A stretch of 64,000 bases of DNA from Isoetes taiwanensis. Its lineage: Eukaryota > Streptophyta > Lycopodiopsida > Isoetales > Isoetaceae. A model generated the notes under the pieces. That model saw only the letters and a program-made list of their open reading frames with translations. It made no database searches and was not told the origin of the DNA. The stretch lies in the NCBI GenBank assembly GCA_021234155.1, contig JAJEKV010000095.1, positions 869,524 through 933,523 of the forward strand. Reading direction: 5' to 3'. The position numbers and the translations under genes are program-made. Shown here piece by piece: positions 23,251-36,400 of the stretch (positions within the stretch are counted from its first letter, which is position 1; each line of letters starts with the position of its first letter).

Positions 23251-24167
23251 TTAGAACTATTATTTCTTGTATTGTGGTTGAAAATAGTTCTGCGTAACAA
23301 CTAGCATGAAGAACTTGAAGTTTAAATAATGAACGAATATATTATAAAAATTAAGTATTTCTCAAAGGTTTTCAACCCAAAAATATATTTTATTTAAGAG
23401 TGATATATTCTAGTTTGTAATCACACCACGCATTAAATAAATTTAAGCAATTGTTTGTTCATTTGTTGTATCCTAAGTTATTAACTGGCACCGACCTTTG
23501 TATTTCTTTCTTTTGGCATGGTTGCAAGCTACCGATATTAGGGAGAAGGTATGCCTCGCCATGCCGCTGAAAAACAAGGAGAAAGGTTGGTCCTGCATAA
23601 GTGACTAGCGACATTAATCCAGAGGGAGAAAGAAAGATTAGGAAATCTCTCTACTTTTAAATTTGAGGCACAAGAGTTAGAAACATTGATTAAGAGAGGC
23701 AGCCAAAAGCTATAGAGGAAATTGCTACTTCCAAGGCGAGCTAATGAGAGTTCCCGGGATCTTTCAATTGACAATCTAAAACCTTCTCCATTGGGGAGAA
23801 CAAAATTTGCATTGCCTTGTCTTAGCGCCTCTGCAGGTAATAGGCTTAACAGTAATTAAGCCACATTGGCATAGAGAGATGGCTAATTAGGAGGCATATT
23901 AAACCCACTCATTCAAGAGAGATAACATCGACCGATATTAGAAGACCCTTAATCTCAAGCCATGGTGATGTCTAAGATTAGCCCATTGCAAGTGTTAAGA
24001 CGTAACTTGGGTGTATAATTGCCATTCATCATGTCAAATGCCAATGTCATAACCCGATGTTCACGCATCGACTTATGCAATGGGCCAATCTTTAACAACA
24101 TCATGGCTTAAAAATTAGGGGACGACCAATTTCAATGGTTCCTCTAATGCCATGGCCTTACTATGAG

Positions 24168-24483
24168 GGGTAAAAGCATGTTAAGGTGTACACCACTTTT
24201 GGAACACGAAAAGTACATATACACTAGGTACTTTGAATCTAGGTACTTTCTCATTTTCTTTCATTAGAACTAGTACAAAAGTTCAAAATAAAATTCAAGG
24301 AGGGCATGTTAATATTGAAATTAAGATAAATATAATGCTATAAAGAAGACTAAAATATATATAGAAGTTCTAAAATGTACCTTTTATTGACATATTACAC
24401 GTACCCAATACCTAGTCCCGGTACCTTTTTAGGTACTATCACTAAATAATACTTTTTAAAGGACATCCTAACATGCTTTTACC
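24168..24483. mobile_element. MITE with GGGTAAAAGCATGTTA ends, copy 1
   Basis: The counterpart of 58,512-58,833. The left end GGTAAAAGCATGTTAAGG and the right end CCTAACATGCTTTTACC are inverted copies of one another. The interior is non-coding and rich in GTACC/GGTAC. Confidence 0.75.
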
Positions 24484-27269
24484 TTGTGCACAATCAATTT
24501 AGGAGTAATGCGGTGCCGTATGATATCAATTTTGGAGAGCACTTGGTGACTGTCTATCCCTATCCACTAAGTTAACATGGTCCAAGCCCAGCTTAATGGC
24601 ACTAGATAAATCACAATGGGACCAAGCTAGATCGAACTAACCAAGCCCGGTACCCACGACCTATTAAAGACAAAAACAAGAATTGGCTCGGAAAATAAAG
24701 CCCGTTGGCGCATCTTACGATGAGCGGTACCCAGGGAACATATTCGAGCTACAAAGATGTTAAAATGCCGCATACATGGCGGCGTTGAACCATCGTTCTC
24801 TGCGGTAGCATATGGAATCGACCCTAGAAACACACAAAGAAATAAAACTATGTGGCCGCCTGAAATTAAAGCAGATCCATAAATATAAACAATCGGCAGC
24901 GATTGAAGACTAAGCATCAAACATCACAGCCAACCACAATATTGCGTGGATTTGTTGGCATGGTTGCTTGCATTCAAATTATCCCATTTTGTTTTCTTGT
25001 AAGACGACGCGCCCGCCAACGATAAAAGTTTGGAAAAAACGCCAACCCTATCTTGTTTTGTCGCACTTTGGATTCTTGAGTAGAAATTACTCCATGGAAG
25101 TTCTACCATCTCTGGAACATACTTTAAAGGCGCCCAATATCTCTGGTGGACTCTAGTTCTTTTCTCTCTTACAAGTAATTGTCTCCATTGTTATGATAGA
25201 ACTTGATGTTATTGCTAAAGACCAACATTGTGGTATTGGAATGTAAGATCGATCAACTTATTGACATCATGTTTCTAACATCATGTTGAGGGCGGAACAA
25301 ACTCTCTTTGAAGTCAATGAGTGCGCTCAAAAGCTCAATTCATGTGGATCGGTGCCGTAAGATTCTTATTTGAGGCTAAAGTTGGAATGCTAAAACCATT
25401 TTCCTTGGAGGACAAACAAAAAAAATCTGCTAAATATTTGAGCAATTTGATCATGGTATGGCTTACAAGGTAGAAATCCAAGCTTCACCTTTTATAAAAT
25501 CACAAGGTTCACAATAAGCAAACATTATTTTGATTTTATTACTCTCTAAGTAAAATCCCAAGGTTCACAATAAGCAAGTAGTGTTTGATTTGTTCTCCTA
25601 AGAGTGTTGTCAGAGTTACAGGGTAGAGCAGCAGCGATATTTGCTCTACCTACACAATTCCTTGTCAAGAAAAGTGATTATAAGATTATGTTACCATACG
25701 TTTAGGTTTTCAAGAAAATCTTACTTTTAAGGTGCCTTTGAAGACCATTGCATATGCCACATGGGCCGGTGACAAAGCATTCCTACAGTACATCTTTAAG
25801 AATACCGAAAATGAGGTAGAGTTATCTTCTTTGGTCCATGCTATCAATTACAACCATCATGTATTCATTTCATGCTCGAGCCGTTTTCTATGCATAGCTA
25901 GTTTTTTGTGTCTAAGTTGTTTGTGTTCACGATCTTTAAGCAAAATTTTATAGAACAATAACATTGAATACCATGTTAGAACGTTCCCTTAAAGTGTGAG
26001 AACAAAACTTCTATTTTACTTCTTTCAAGCTCTATTTTTGAGTCTCTTTGAATTTTGATCCAGATATCTTAAACACATAGACATTCTATGTTTTGCGGGA
26101 TATTCACTAAATAAATTCATTTTCCCAAAGTCTAGTGAAATGTTAGTAAGGGATGGGTTGAGAGTCATGCATATCACTTTGTAGGCATGGAAAATATCCC
26201 TCTTTGTGATGTTATCTATCTCGCGATACATGTTTACTAGGGTATGGTCTCCATGTTTCGTGGCACTTAAAAACAGATTGCCCTAAGTGACTCAAATTAA
26301 CACGCTCTCAAATCGCGAAATTCTTGAGATACTCATCAATAGACAACAATTTTTCTAAAAGAAATTGCCGTGAAAAAATCTAAGGTTAGAGAATTAAGCC
26401 GCCTCAAACTAGGGTAAGGTCCTTGCCATGCCCCTAGCCCCATCATGGTAAGGAAGGCACAGTTTGGCTGGCCCTATGCGCCTATGAAGACGCAAGGTGC
26501 CACACACGACGCTGTAATGGCATTGTATGCCTGGTGGCCTCTCATGAATGTGCGCTATGGTTCATTAGGGCCGCTTCATGCCAATACTATAGTCACAGCC
26601 ATGTCGCCAACTATAGGATAGGGCTGCCAACTATCACAGTGCCCGCTTAATAATAACTGATTGCCAATTTGGCGGGCCCTTTGCCAAGATACAAGCTGAT
26701 CTCTCCAAAACATTCCAAATTTTGTTCCAAACCATTCTGGGTTATATATCCCTCCCTGCCCCAACTATGGCAGAGGAATTGCCTATCAAAGCCCCTTTTT
26801 AGAAATCCCAGACGGATTTGAGACATTTGTTATCATCCCTCGTTGGGTTTAAATTGAGTGTTTAGATTTCTACTTATTGAATTGGACGATCTTTTGTGAA
26901 CTCCGAGAGCTAAAGGCGGAACACCTTCATCTTACATCATTGATTGTCTTAGTTCATCCTTTGAATTTTTGTGTTCTTCCTTAACTAATAGACCAAATAT
27001 TATGGACCACATCGGAGAATTAGGTTCCCCGTGCGGGCACATTATGGGATGCTTCTCGATCTTGGGTTTGAGGGGTAGCCCCTTACCCAACAAGAGGTCA
27101 TGTCTTGGCCCATCCCTATTCCTTCACGCTCTATAACTTTCCGACTCTCAATTGCTTCACGATGATTACCCCGGTGATTACCCCACCGAGGGATCTTCTC
27201 TAAATGTAAGGAGAATTTCTCCATGTACTTGCAAATCCCACATCCATATTCCTCGGGCTAACTACCGCG

Positions 27270-27960
27270 ATTGCTACAACCATTTCCAATGCCAAGGAGG
27301 CCAACCAAACAAGGTCAACAAAATGAGGAGGAAATGTTGGATATTCAGAAGGATAGTGAATTTGGCAATTCGGTTGAGAGGGCATCAAGGAGATCTGATA
27401 TACTAGAGTCGGATATGGCGGGATAATCCACAAACAATTGAATCATCCACACATTTTAAAAATCCTCCAAAAGAAAGAGCTTAGTTTTAGGGCAGTTAAC
27501 AATGTTACCTTATCCGCTATCAAGGGAAGGCGATGAGATGGCTAGAGAAGGGTTAATTCCCCAAATATAATATCCAAAACGAGTTTAGTACACATCCAAC
27601 CCATGAGCAAACAACCTTAACCAAATTAATATGCAAAGACACATATACAATTGGAGATGAGCACATAGATGCACATGGTGTGCTTCTTCAAGCAGTGCAA
27701 GGAACATAGGTTGGAAGATCTCAAATATGTTTGCAAGTACCTCCAGTCATGTGTGCCATCACAAGCCATAAGAGCAAGGAAGAGAGTCTTGCTCCGGACC
27801 TAAAGGGGAGCATATATCTAGTGATGATTTCTCAAGCCTTTGGCAACCCAAAAGCGCTAGAAGGACGGAGGCCGGGTTGAAGATGGAGCAACACTGCGGC
27901 TCGGGAAGATCGAGTATCAGAAGGAGAAGTCCATTAGAAAACAACCTCTAAGATGGATCG
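27270..27960 (+). pseudogene. Unassigned coding remnants, copy 1
   Basis: The two coding-like segments described at 61,690-61,840 and 62,139-62,360 are found here too (about 27,300-27,400 and 27,745-27,950) but with extra frameshifts, for example in CCAAAAGCGCTAGAAGG. The family is not recognised. Confidence 0.3.
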
Positions 27961-28644
27961 ATATCACGAACTCGGGTAGTCCTTTAAAGAGCACTATTAT
28001 GGATGACGAGGCCAAGCAAGATGATGAAGATGTGCAAGTCATATTCCAGCCATGAAGATGCACATTTACTAGGGATGATGCTCGGTGGTGGCAGTGTAAG
28101 CATTGAGGATACCTACCTGGTTAGACCTGCGCCAAAACTTTCAATCTGACACTTAGGTCACCAATGAAGAGATAGAACTTGGGCCAGCGAGGTAGAACCC
28201 CTAACAAAATGCCGAGCATTGACCATGGCAATTCCATGAGCTGTATTGACAAAGGGTTGGGTGAATTATGCCGCTACTCATCTGTGAACCCAAAGATGAC
28301 CGTGATAGGGTCAGGATAAGGCAAGGATTATAAAGGAGATGGTGAAAATTAGAGTGCACTCGATCTCAGGGTGTGGGATTCCTGAGGATCTGATCCTTAC
28401 AAGAAGTATGTCTTATTGCTAAAGAATCAGCAAAATTGTGCAAAATCAAGGCAAAGTTTCGATGTGTTTTTTCTTGCCCCATCCTCCTGCGGGAATCTGA
28501 TGTGGGGATTTGTTCTGTGGGTGGCTCAGAGATCGTGGAGGAGAGGATTTGGTAGCAAAATGAGGAGGAAGTACAGGAGAGCTTAATGGAGCAACTAATC
28601 CGGCAAAATTCTCCAAACCCTCGTAGAGGTAACCCATTAAGGCT

Positions 28645-29047
28645 CCTTTTTCCACCTGGTGAGAATGAAAATAATGATCACTATACCATATATGACACCC
28701 ATTTGTGACCTGGGGCTAAAAAATGAGACACAATAATGAATCTTGCTTTTCCAACTGCGTATGTAGTCATAAATATGACACCACTAAAATACTAGTGGAA
28801 AAACCATGAAAATTAAGACACGCTTATTTTTAGTTATATTTCAAATAGAAACTGGAGGTGTCTTGTTTTATGGGGAAATCCTCCTGAATAAAATAAGACT
28901 CCATTTAAATCCAAAACTATATAACCTAAATAAAGACATGTCTTTATTTTCGTAGTGGAAAAATTAAATTTTTTAGAATAATAGGTGGCCAACGTCGTTA
29001 GGATAAAATATGACTTTCGTGATATAAAACTCGTAAAAAGGGCCTAA
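28645..29047. mobile_element. Harbinger-like MITE, copy 1 (degraded ends)
   Basis: The counterpart of 63,068-63,475. Here the left end reads GGCTCCTTTTTCCACC and the right end AAAAAGGGCC followed by TAA, so the inverted termini are damaged. The internal AATAAGAC/GTCTTATT palindromes are partly kept. Confidence 0.7.
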
Positions 29048-29321
29048 GTGCTAGTTGACATTGGGATCCCCGGGGAGGATCCCATTAAGTGATCCCGGGA
29101 GGACCAGGGATCAACCAAAACCAAGGTACATTTATCTTTTACCTCCGTGGCTCCCGAGCTTCATCCGTATACCTTAGACAACCAAGCGGCTTCCAGCATT
29201 CTAAGGCCATAGATCCGTTCTTAAATAATCGAGAACTAAATGCATTGGTTTCCGTTTTACATTCATGTGGGCGTGTGGGGCAATTATGAAGTGAATTACG
29301 CTTTGGGGCGCCAAAACCAGA

Positions 29322-29600
29322 AAGTAAGGCCATACAGGCATTAGGGAGCTCTGCAGAGAATCCCATAAAACCAACTTGGTAGATCGGAGAGCGAAAGTGC
29401 CGATCAAAACACGAAGGACAACAAAAGACAGAAGATCTTACCATTTTTGCATTCTGCAATCAGAACAAGAGGAAAAACCAAAGGCTCAAAATTGAGTTGC
29501 GCTTGAGGTCAGCCTTCGTCCGGCTTCCACATGTCGCCGAAGTACTGAGGAAATGGCTGCATGTTAAAGTTACGAGAAATCCTGCATTTTCTGAGTGTTC
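29322..29600 (+). pseudogene. HMG-box exon relic
   Basis: This aligns with the intact HMG-box start at 63,747-64,000: shared phrases are GAGAGCGAA, AAGGACAACAAAA, TTTGCATTCTGCAATCAGAA and GGTCAGCCTTCGTC. The start codons of the intact copy are replaced (GTAAGGCCATACAGGCATTAG-like), a stop (TAG) lies near 29,382, and several indels break the frame. Divergence is higher here than elsewhere between the two large copies, with many C-to-T and G-to-A changes, so real decay is likely in addition to error. Confidence 0.6.
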
Positions 29601-29734
29601 ATAAGTTCGGCAAACAATGACTTTCGGGGTTTGGAAGGAAGGAGAAGCAGAAACAGTAATGATTGCCGGGCGAACTAGAAAGAGGAGAAACAGAAACAGG
29701 AGTTCAGGTTAGAAGCCGGCCGCTTCTTTCGAAG

Positions 29735-30172
29735 AAGGCCTAGCGTTCACTAGGAAAAGTGGAAGAGAATAATCAAAATAGATGAAGATATTAAGCTGGA
29801 CTCTGGTGAAGGAATGCGTGCAATAACTGGAGCAACAAAGGCATTTTCTTGAATCGTTTAGTAGAGGCTGCATTTGATGTGATGGTAAGAAACATAAAAG
29901 CATTAGAAGGGCAGATGTTGAGCAAGCAGTGAAGAACAAAGTAGGTTTATTTATTGAGATTCACTTGCCTGTGCCAAACCTGTGATGGAGAGGATAGTGA
30001 TGATAATGAAGATGAGGCTGAAATGATGAAGATGAGGAGTCTGGCAAGAGTAGAAAGTGGCAAAGAAACAGGTCCTCCCTCCTCCTCCTCCAGGAAGTCG
30101 ATGCATTACAGATTTCTGGCAACTCGAAGAATGTGCTGGAGATCAAACACATTGCTGAAGCAGATGTGACAA
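29735..30172 (+). pseudogene. Histone-fold and acidic-tail relic (unit B)
   Basis: A diverged paralogue of the histone-fold gene. KRIIKIDEDIKL-like coding is at about 29,775-29,810, a helix region related to EAAFDVMVRN at 29,868-29,900, and an acidic stretch GEDSDDNEDEAEMMK from about 29,987. The end, TKQ/LLKQM with TGA near 30,167, matches that of unit A. It follows the HMG-box relic by about 150 bases that read as a basic linker (TRKRRNRNRSS), so the two may once have formed one protein. Frameshifts in the second helix disable it as read. Confidence 0.55.
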
Positions 30173-31280
30173 TGGCCTAGATTGAACTCTTTCCAGGTTT
30201 TTATATTTTCTTTGTCACTGCGTGTTTCAAGATCCTGCAATAATGTATACATTACTACTGTAGGTTTACGTTTATGCATTTAACCGAAGATAATGTTGCT
30301 GCATTTTGTACATCCAGAATTATCCCTGTGTTTTATTGTCAGATTGAGAACCCTAATACCACAGTATCTTGTGGTTCCAGATTTACCGATTAACACTGTT
30401 TTGAGAATCTTATGAACAATGTTTCTAAAGATATTTGTTTGTCTTTAAGCAGCGCTAAGACATCTTTATATGCAAGAGCACATGCTTCTGTAAAAATCTA
30501 GATATTTAAAGAGGCAAGGGACTTTTATTGATTACTAACGGTGTCGGTCAAGCTATCAAAATATTTTTTTCTAGATATCTCAAAATGGAGATAATTTTGT
30601 TTTATTTGGAAAACTCAGTACATTTCACTGTCTGGTTCAAGAAGACAGCTTGCTTTCTCAAGTTCAAAGCCAAAAGCATGAGGATGGAAGTCTATCCGCC
30701 GAGATGATTGACAATCCAGTTGATTTTTGTTGAATAACCTCTGTCAAAGTTCTTTTGTCTAAAGACAGTTCAATTTGTCAAATCAACAATGCAAAACAAG
30801 AATTTAAGATCCTCTTCGTTTTAATGGAGGCTTGTTTTATGCCATTTCTCCAGGTTTTACCATATATACAAGGGATAATAAAATAGTTCTTCTATGAAAG
30901 TGTTGATACTACTGCAATAGTAGTTTCACAATCACAATACAAAGAGATGGTAATTTTTTGAGAACTTTGGTCAGCTATCTGTCAAATTAGGAAGTGCAAT
31001 TTGGTACCTGTGTGTCTTTATTAAGCTGGCAGGTTGTTCGGATGCAATTCGTTTGTTACCTTTTGATTAGTCCTAGGGGTCACGAGAACTGGGACCACCA
31101 TGGCTCCCTTATTTAACGAAATGTGGTGGTTGTAGTATTGGCAATGTGGCCAGGATGGCTTTCAAGAAGGCCTAGATTAGATGTACAATCTAGTGGCTAT
31201 ATCCCCAACCTAAGTGAAACATGGTTTTCCGACTAAAATGGAATGTGACGAGGAGTCGACATAATATTTGGTGCCAGAAT

Positions 31281-31610
31281 AAATGAGATAAGATTTTTCC
31301 AGTAATGGGGCCAAATGTACCTTTTGGATGCCTGGCTAGTAGATATTATGCTCCTAAAGGGTACGATATCTACAAATTGCGGGTTTCTCGTTTACGAGAT
31401 GAAAGGTCAATACAGATTACTTGATGCAGCACAGAATAATGAATGAGATAAGATTTTTCTCACTAATGGGGCCAAAAACACCTTTTGGATGCCTACAGTG
31501 GATATAAGCCTAGTAGGTAGATATATACGCCAAATTGATTGGCGGAATTGAAAGGAAGAGCATGGGTTTTTCCGTTTAACGAGATGAGGTGGGCCAAATT
31601 ACAATCTTTT
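31281..31610 (+). promoter_or_regulatory. Tandem duplicated promoter block, unit B
   Basis: Two units starting AATGAGATA at 31,281 and 31,441 match the promoter blocks of the 91-residue gene, followed by a weakened TATA (GGTATAATAG near 31,679). It shows that unit B is a paralogue of the whole histone-fold plus 91-residue unit. Confidence 0.6.
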
Positions 31611-31724
31611 GGTTCACCGAAGATAGATATGTTTTCCGGAATTGCCACAATATATGGATTCGATGAGGCTCGGCTTTGGGTATAATAGTGCCGCTAATAC
31701 GCGTATCATTTCAAGCTCGCGATT

Positions 31725-32010
31725 TACCTCCATCTGTTATTGAAAGGATCCAACAGAGATTGAACGGCAGCAACCAGGAAGCTGGGCAAAGGGCAGGATT
31801 AAGGCGACTATTGTGGCGATTCCGCAGAGTGTCACGCGTGTTTGCAGCAGAATTAAATGGCACCATAACATTTATTCTTCCAACAAATCTTTAATTCCTG
31901 GGTGTTCCAGTGCTTTCTTTGCCACCCCTCGCCGCCCTGAGGATACTCAATTCGTCGAGCAGGTCTGGCAGGTTTAGATATCCGAAAGATTGAGTGCTGG
32001 ATGCTTGTAT
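31725..32010 (+). pseudogene. Relic of the 91-residue gene (unit B)
   Basis: In the frame matching the intact gene the middle reads VCSRIK then sequence ending near QVWQV, but the start codon is absent, the arginine-rich part is shifted, and a TGA stands after AACAGAGAT (near 31,762). Nucleotide similarity extends to about 32,100. The open frame of 72 codons over the same bases is out of register and is not taken as the gene. Confidence 0.5.
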
Positions 32011-32119
32011 TTTTGAGATGCCGCAAGCATCCACCTTGACAGATTGGTTGGCTGGGGCATGTTTTTCAGAGTATAACGAAATTTCCAGAGCCTTCAAAAC
32101 TCAAAGCTTCCAGATCAGT

Positions 32120-32212
32120 CCATTTGTTCCATTCCGATCCGTCCATTCCATTCCATTCCATTCTTTCGGTCAGTCATTCCATTCCATCATTCCGTCCATC
32201 CATTCCATTCGC
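32120..32212 (+). repeat. (CCATT)n microsatellite
   Basis: CCATT units with interruptions. The following 1.2 kb (32,220-33,430) shows no gene that I can support. The ATG frame at 32,257 has no recognisable motif. Confidence 0.85.
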
Positions 32213-33429
32213 TGGCAATAACATTCATCTCAACACTGATTACCCAAGTCCATGGTTTGATTTGCCATTTTGAGGAGGAGATTTTCTTTTTGGTTTTGTT
32301 TTGGAGTTGGGGGGTGGGGCTTTTCTCGTGTGAAACATCGGTAGTCAAAACGTGTTCAAAATTTCCGGGAAATGGCGCAGAGCTGGTTTTGTTTCGCTTC
32401 TCCGGGTGCAGCTGCAGTTTTGAAAACCGCATCCCGAAGTCCAGCAGGTTGAAAAGGAAAGAGTGCAATGTGAACCTGCTCAATTCCGACTGAAGTGGAA
32501 ACCACTTCTACCGCTAATAATGGATATTGCCCGCCAATGTAATGAACTACTGAACATGAATTATACCCGTCAAATACGTAAATAAACCATTAGAGAAGGC
32601 AAATTCTGCGGCTTTTCATGTGTTTTGTTCAAAACGGTGTTTTTGATCAGGTGGTTTTACGCTTACAACATTGCCGCCTTCGGGTTAAATTGAATTCATA
32701 TTATAAAAGCTGACAGAGAGAAAGACCTTCTCCATTTCAATCCATAGCCTGAGATCGATGAAGCTCAGCCTAAGGTGTCGCAGTGTGATGGCCAGTGACA
32801 AAATCAAAACAAATTCCAATAAACAAAAGCGAGAGGGCGAAATGACGAAGAAATTTGTTTAAAATCACAAAATGAAATAAAGGGATTTAAATAGTTTAAA
32901 TATATTTTGGAGCCCTTCTTAAAACTCTCAAATACCAAAACACTATAAATTCAGAGCACAAAATATAGACAAATTCTGAGAGAAAAGGTGCACTATATAT
33001 ATGCCCATTCCAGCCACACTGTGAATACAGGCAATCAAAATGCAAAACTTCCCCATGGGCTCTGACTACCATTGGGAACAAAAGACCGGGAGGAGAAAGC
33101 TTATTTTATGTATCCTCTAACAAATCCAATCCAATCGCACATACAGTAATTTCAATAGAGTAAAAATATGATGCATGAAAAACAAGAACCTTATATATTC
33201 ATGCACTTGAGTAGAGACTAGATTATGTGGAATCATGCCTATTCGTAACCTTGTGATATGAGAATATACAATCTTGAGAGCAGGTTAGGCCCCGGAAGAC
33301 TTCCCTGTGATTGGTATGTTTTAATATGGGAAACCAGGTGGGTTTCATGGCAGAATTGAAGGGCACCATAGAAGACCATGAGGGCATGTCTATTGGGAAA
33401 AGGGCATGAAGCATGGAGAAAAGGTATGA

Positions 33430-36400
33430 TTATTGAATGGATCCAGCGAAATTGAGAAGACCAGCTTCCTGTGGCTTGGGACGGCAATAATGTGCGTTTA
33501 AGATGAAAGCCGTGGAGATAACTCTGGAATCTATTAAGTTAGCCTCCTGGCAGAATGCACGTGGACTATCTGGTATGTTAGAGGCTTTCATGCCAGAATA
33601 TTTGTCCACGGTGGTAGGGACATGAAAATACGCTAAGGCTATCTTCGAATAAAACATGTTGATTTGGAATATTCTTCTCAGAATCTTGCTGTTCCAGTGA
33701 TGCTGAGATCTCAATATGTTTGATCTAGCAGCAATCGATTCTTGGTTGTATTTGCCATGTGGTACAACGTGCTATAGGTCGATTAACTGCCCGTCCTTGT
33801 GAAGAATATCAGATGTCTTCGCTCTGCTGCGAAGAATGCCGCCTCGCTTCTTTTGCTGAAAAATAGCTATATAATGCGCTTCAACACTTGATAACGGTGC
33901 TGAAGTTGAAAACAATATCGGTTGGACTTGCGAATTTCAACATCGCACATAAAGCATCCACTATATCACAATGAGTATGGCGAACCACCTTGTAATGTAA
34001 GTCCAAAAGTTGGGGGTTCGGAAAGATAGCGAACTGTAGCGTTACGCCGGTCACGATTTTCAGAATTGACTCACAAAGCACATTGCGACATCGCAGTCTT
34101 GTACTCTACGCATCCTGCAGGCACTTCACCTATAAAGTGTATTCTTCATGATCTCTTCTTCTTGAGGGTTTGAGGAACCCTCTTTCAGGTTGTTTATATT
34201 CATATCCATTGGGTACTTATTGGCTTACTCTTATCCATCTCAAATTTCTTCGGTCTTCAATATGGCTGCTGTTGGGAATTGAGATAGAATTGTCTTCTTT
34301 TTCGATTTCTTAGGACTTGGTTCCTAGCCGTTAACAATTTCCTTTATGTCGATCATTTGAGGATTATTCTTTGGCAGAGTTTGTTTACTGCATTTCGAAG
34401 GTCAAGTTGTTGCTTAGCCAACATGGCATCGTATTTACATAGGAGGCGAGGAACAATATATGGCAGTTTCTCTTCTTGTGCAGATGTTAGCATGCGCTTG
34501 CTCGCCTTGTGACTTGAGAAAGGTGAAAGTGATGGTTAGGCCACCATAACAAAAGTGGAAGCGCTTGAGGCCATATAAGACTTATGCCAACTTGCATACT
34601 AAAGTCTCTTGTCAATTTGAACATAACCTTTAAGTTTGTTTCATGAAGATAATATTTCTTCAAGTTACCATTGAAATGCAATCTTAATAAAACGATGGAT
34701 ACGCTCTGAGCAGCGGCAGTGTGAGGAGAGTTACGATGGATGTCATTTTGACAACATGAGAAGAAGGTATCGAGGGCAATCAAATCGCTGAATTTGAGAA
34801 CATCGCTTTTACTACTAATGTTGCTTTATATACGATCAATGGATGAATGGGTTTATGTTGCGTTTAAAGGCCACTTACAATTAATTGCTTGCATACGGTG
34901 GAATTATGGTTGCAAGATGCGTCGTTTGATTCTTCATGGGAGAGTCATATTCATAAAGATAGCTAACATCATACCATTCTTTGGAATTTGGATATGAGCC
35001 AAAGCATCTTTAAGAATAATGGTCACCAACTATGGGCATAGCAAATCTTCTTTAGTGTTTGCGGAGGGCAGAAGCCTTCAAAGGCGAGATTAAGTTTTTC
35101 GACCATATCAACTTGTACTTGGGGATGCCACTGGGGGAAGTGGGGCTATCCACATAAATTGTTGCATGATCGAGGGGCTTCATCACTCGAGGTGATTGTT
35201 TGGGCACATCTTGGGCATCTTCATCTTGCATAATTCCGGGAAGGCGGTTCTTGATGTTTGTAGTTCTTTGGGGCTTCCTGCGGAACTATAGCAGGAGCTG
35301 TTACTCTGCCCGACTAATTGTAGGATTGAGTTGCATGTTATCATCTTGATTGAGAGATATAGGAGGAGGATAAGGAACACGAGACGCAACAAGATATAGG
35401 AGATACATGCTGATTCAGGAAGGTATCTTCAACAGCGTAACATCTGGGAGATGAAAACCTTCTTGGCCGGGGTTGCTGCTCTACGATATGCCCAGCGGTT
35501 TATCTTGTATCAGTAATCGTCTCTCGTTGCTTTGTTTAGGTACATGCACATATCCAATACAACAAACACTTTTAGATGTTGGGATAATGTTGGTTGCTTA
35601 CCAATCAAGCTTCATATGGGTTTGGTCTTACAATGTACTTGTGTGGGCAATGAGTTTGAATATAAGAAATGGCACATTTGCTAAGAGCCCATTTAAAATA
35701 ATGAGGAAGTTGACTCAAATGCAACATAGCAGGTACGCCAGCAAAATTAGATTGCTCTCGGCACACCATTTTGTTGAGGAGAGTATGGAAGTAGATCAAA
35801 TTTCGTCCAATTCCATGGTAAGACACGAAACTTGTAGATGCTGCCAGAATAAACTACCCACCGACGCCGGATATAGAGACATTTGATGGTTTCTTCAAAG
35901 TTGGTTCCGACTGAAGCTTTGTATTCTTTGGCTTCCCCAAAGTAGAATTTCACCGAAAACGTATCTAGAGTGATCGCTCAATAAATGTGATAAATATTTA
36001 CAATATTAGAAAGTATTCCGGACTACAATGGAAGTGTGGACAAGTCAAATGGATGCTGAATAACTGACAGGAAAAGTGCAAATGATGCCCCTTGGTAAAC
36101 ATACTTCTATCTTGGCAAAACTTGTATTTGTTGAATATTGAAGAGCTCTAGAACCATCTTCAGGTGGAGTTGTACTTGGGGCATGCGGTCGACATGTCTG
36201 TCGTGGGGAGTGCCATTGATAAACATCATTGGGGTAGTGGTCCATTTGCATTGATGGGGTGTTGAGGCACATTAGAGGGTGGGAATCTGGGGCTTCCTTC
36301 CATGCATATGAGCAAGTTCTGGTCATGAGGAATCTTGAAGTTGGCTCATTGATGCCAAATTGGACTTTAATGGCATCATAATCTTCGACAAGTTCTTGAT

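Larger units (their letters stand above)
13396..29600 (+). repeat. Large direct duplication, copy 1
   Basis: The segment starting TTTCAGGCTATTTTTAGG is repeated from 47,711 to the window end at an offset of about 34,300. Order and content are collinear: hairpin block, GATA repeat, histone-fold gene, 91-residue gene, LINE tail, direct repeats, MITEs, HMG-box gene. Stretches such as 17,470-18,060 are virtually identical. Elsewhere small substitutions and indels cluster at CAG/CTG and CG sites. Copy 2 begins immediately after an N gap, so an unresolved haplotype or contig overlap is more likely than a true 34-kb-spaced tandem duplication. Confidence 0.9.

Noticed and set aside
31676-31894. 72-codon open frame in unit B considered as a gene
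   Set aside because: Alignment with the 91-residue gene shows that this frame is out of register; it is a relic.
34487-34783. 98-codon reverse-strand frame considered as an independent gene
   Set aside because: It is one frame of the decayed copia reverse transcriptase; the conserved words are split over neighbouring frames.
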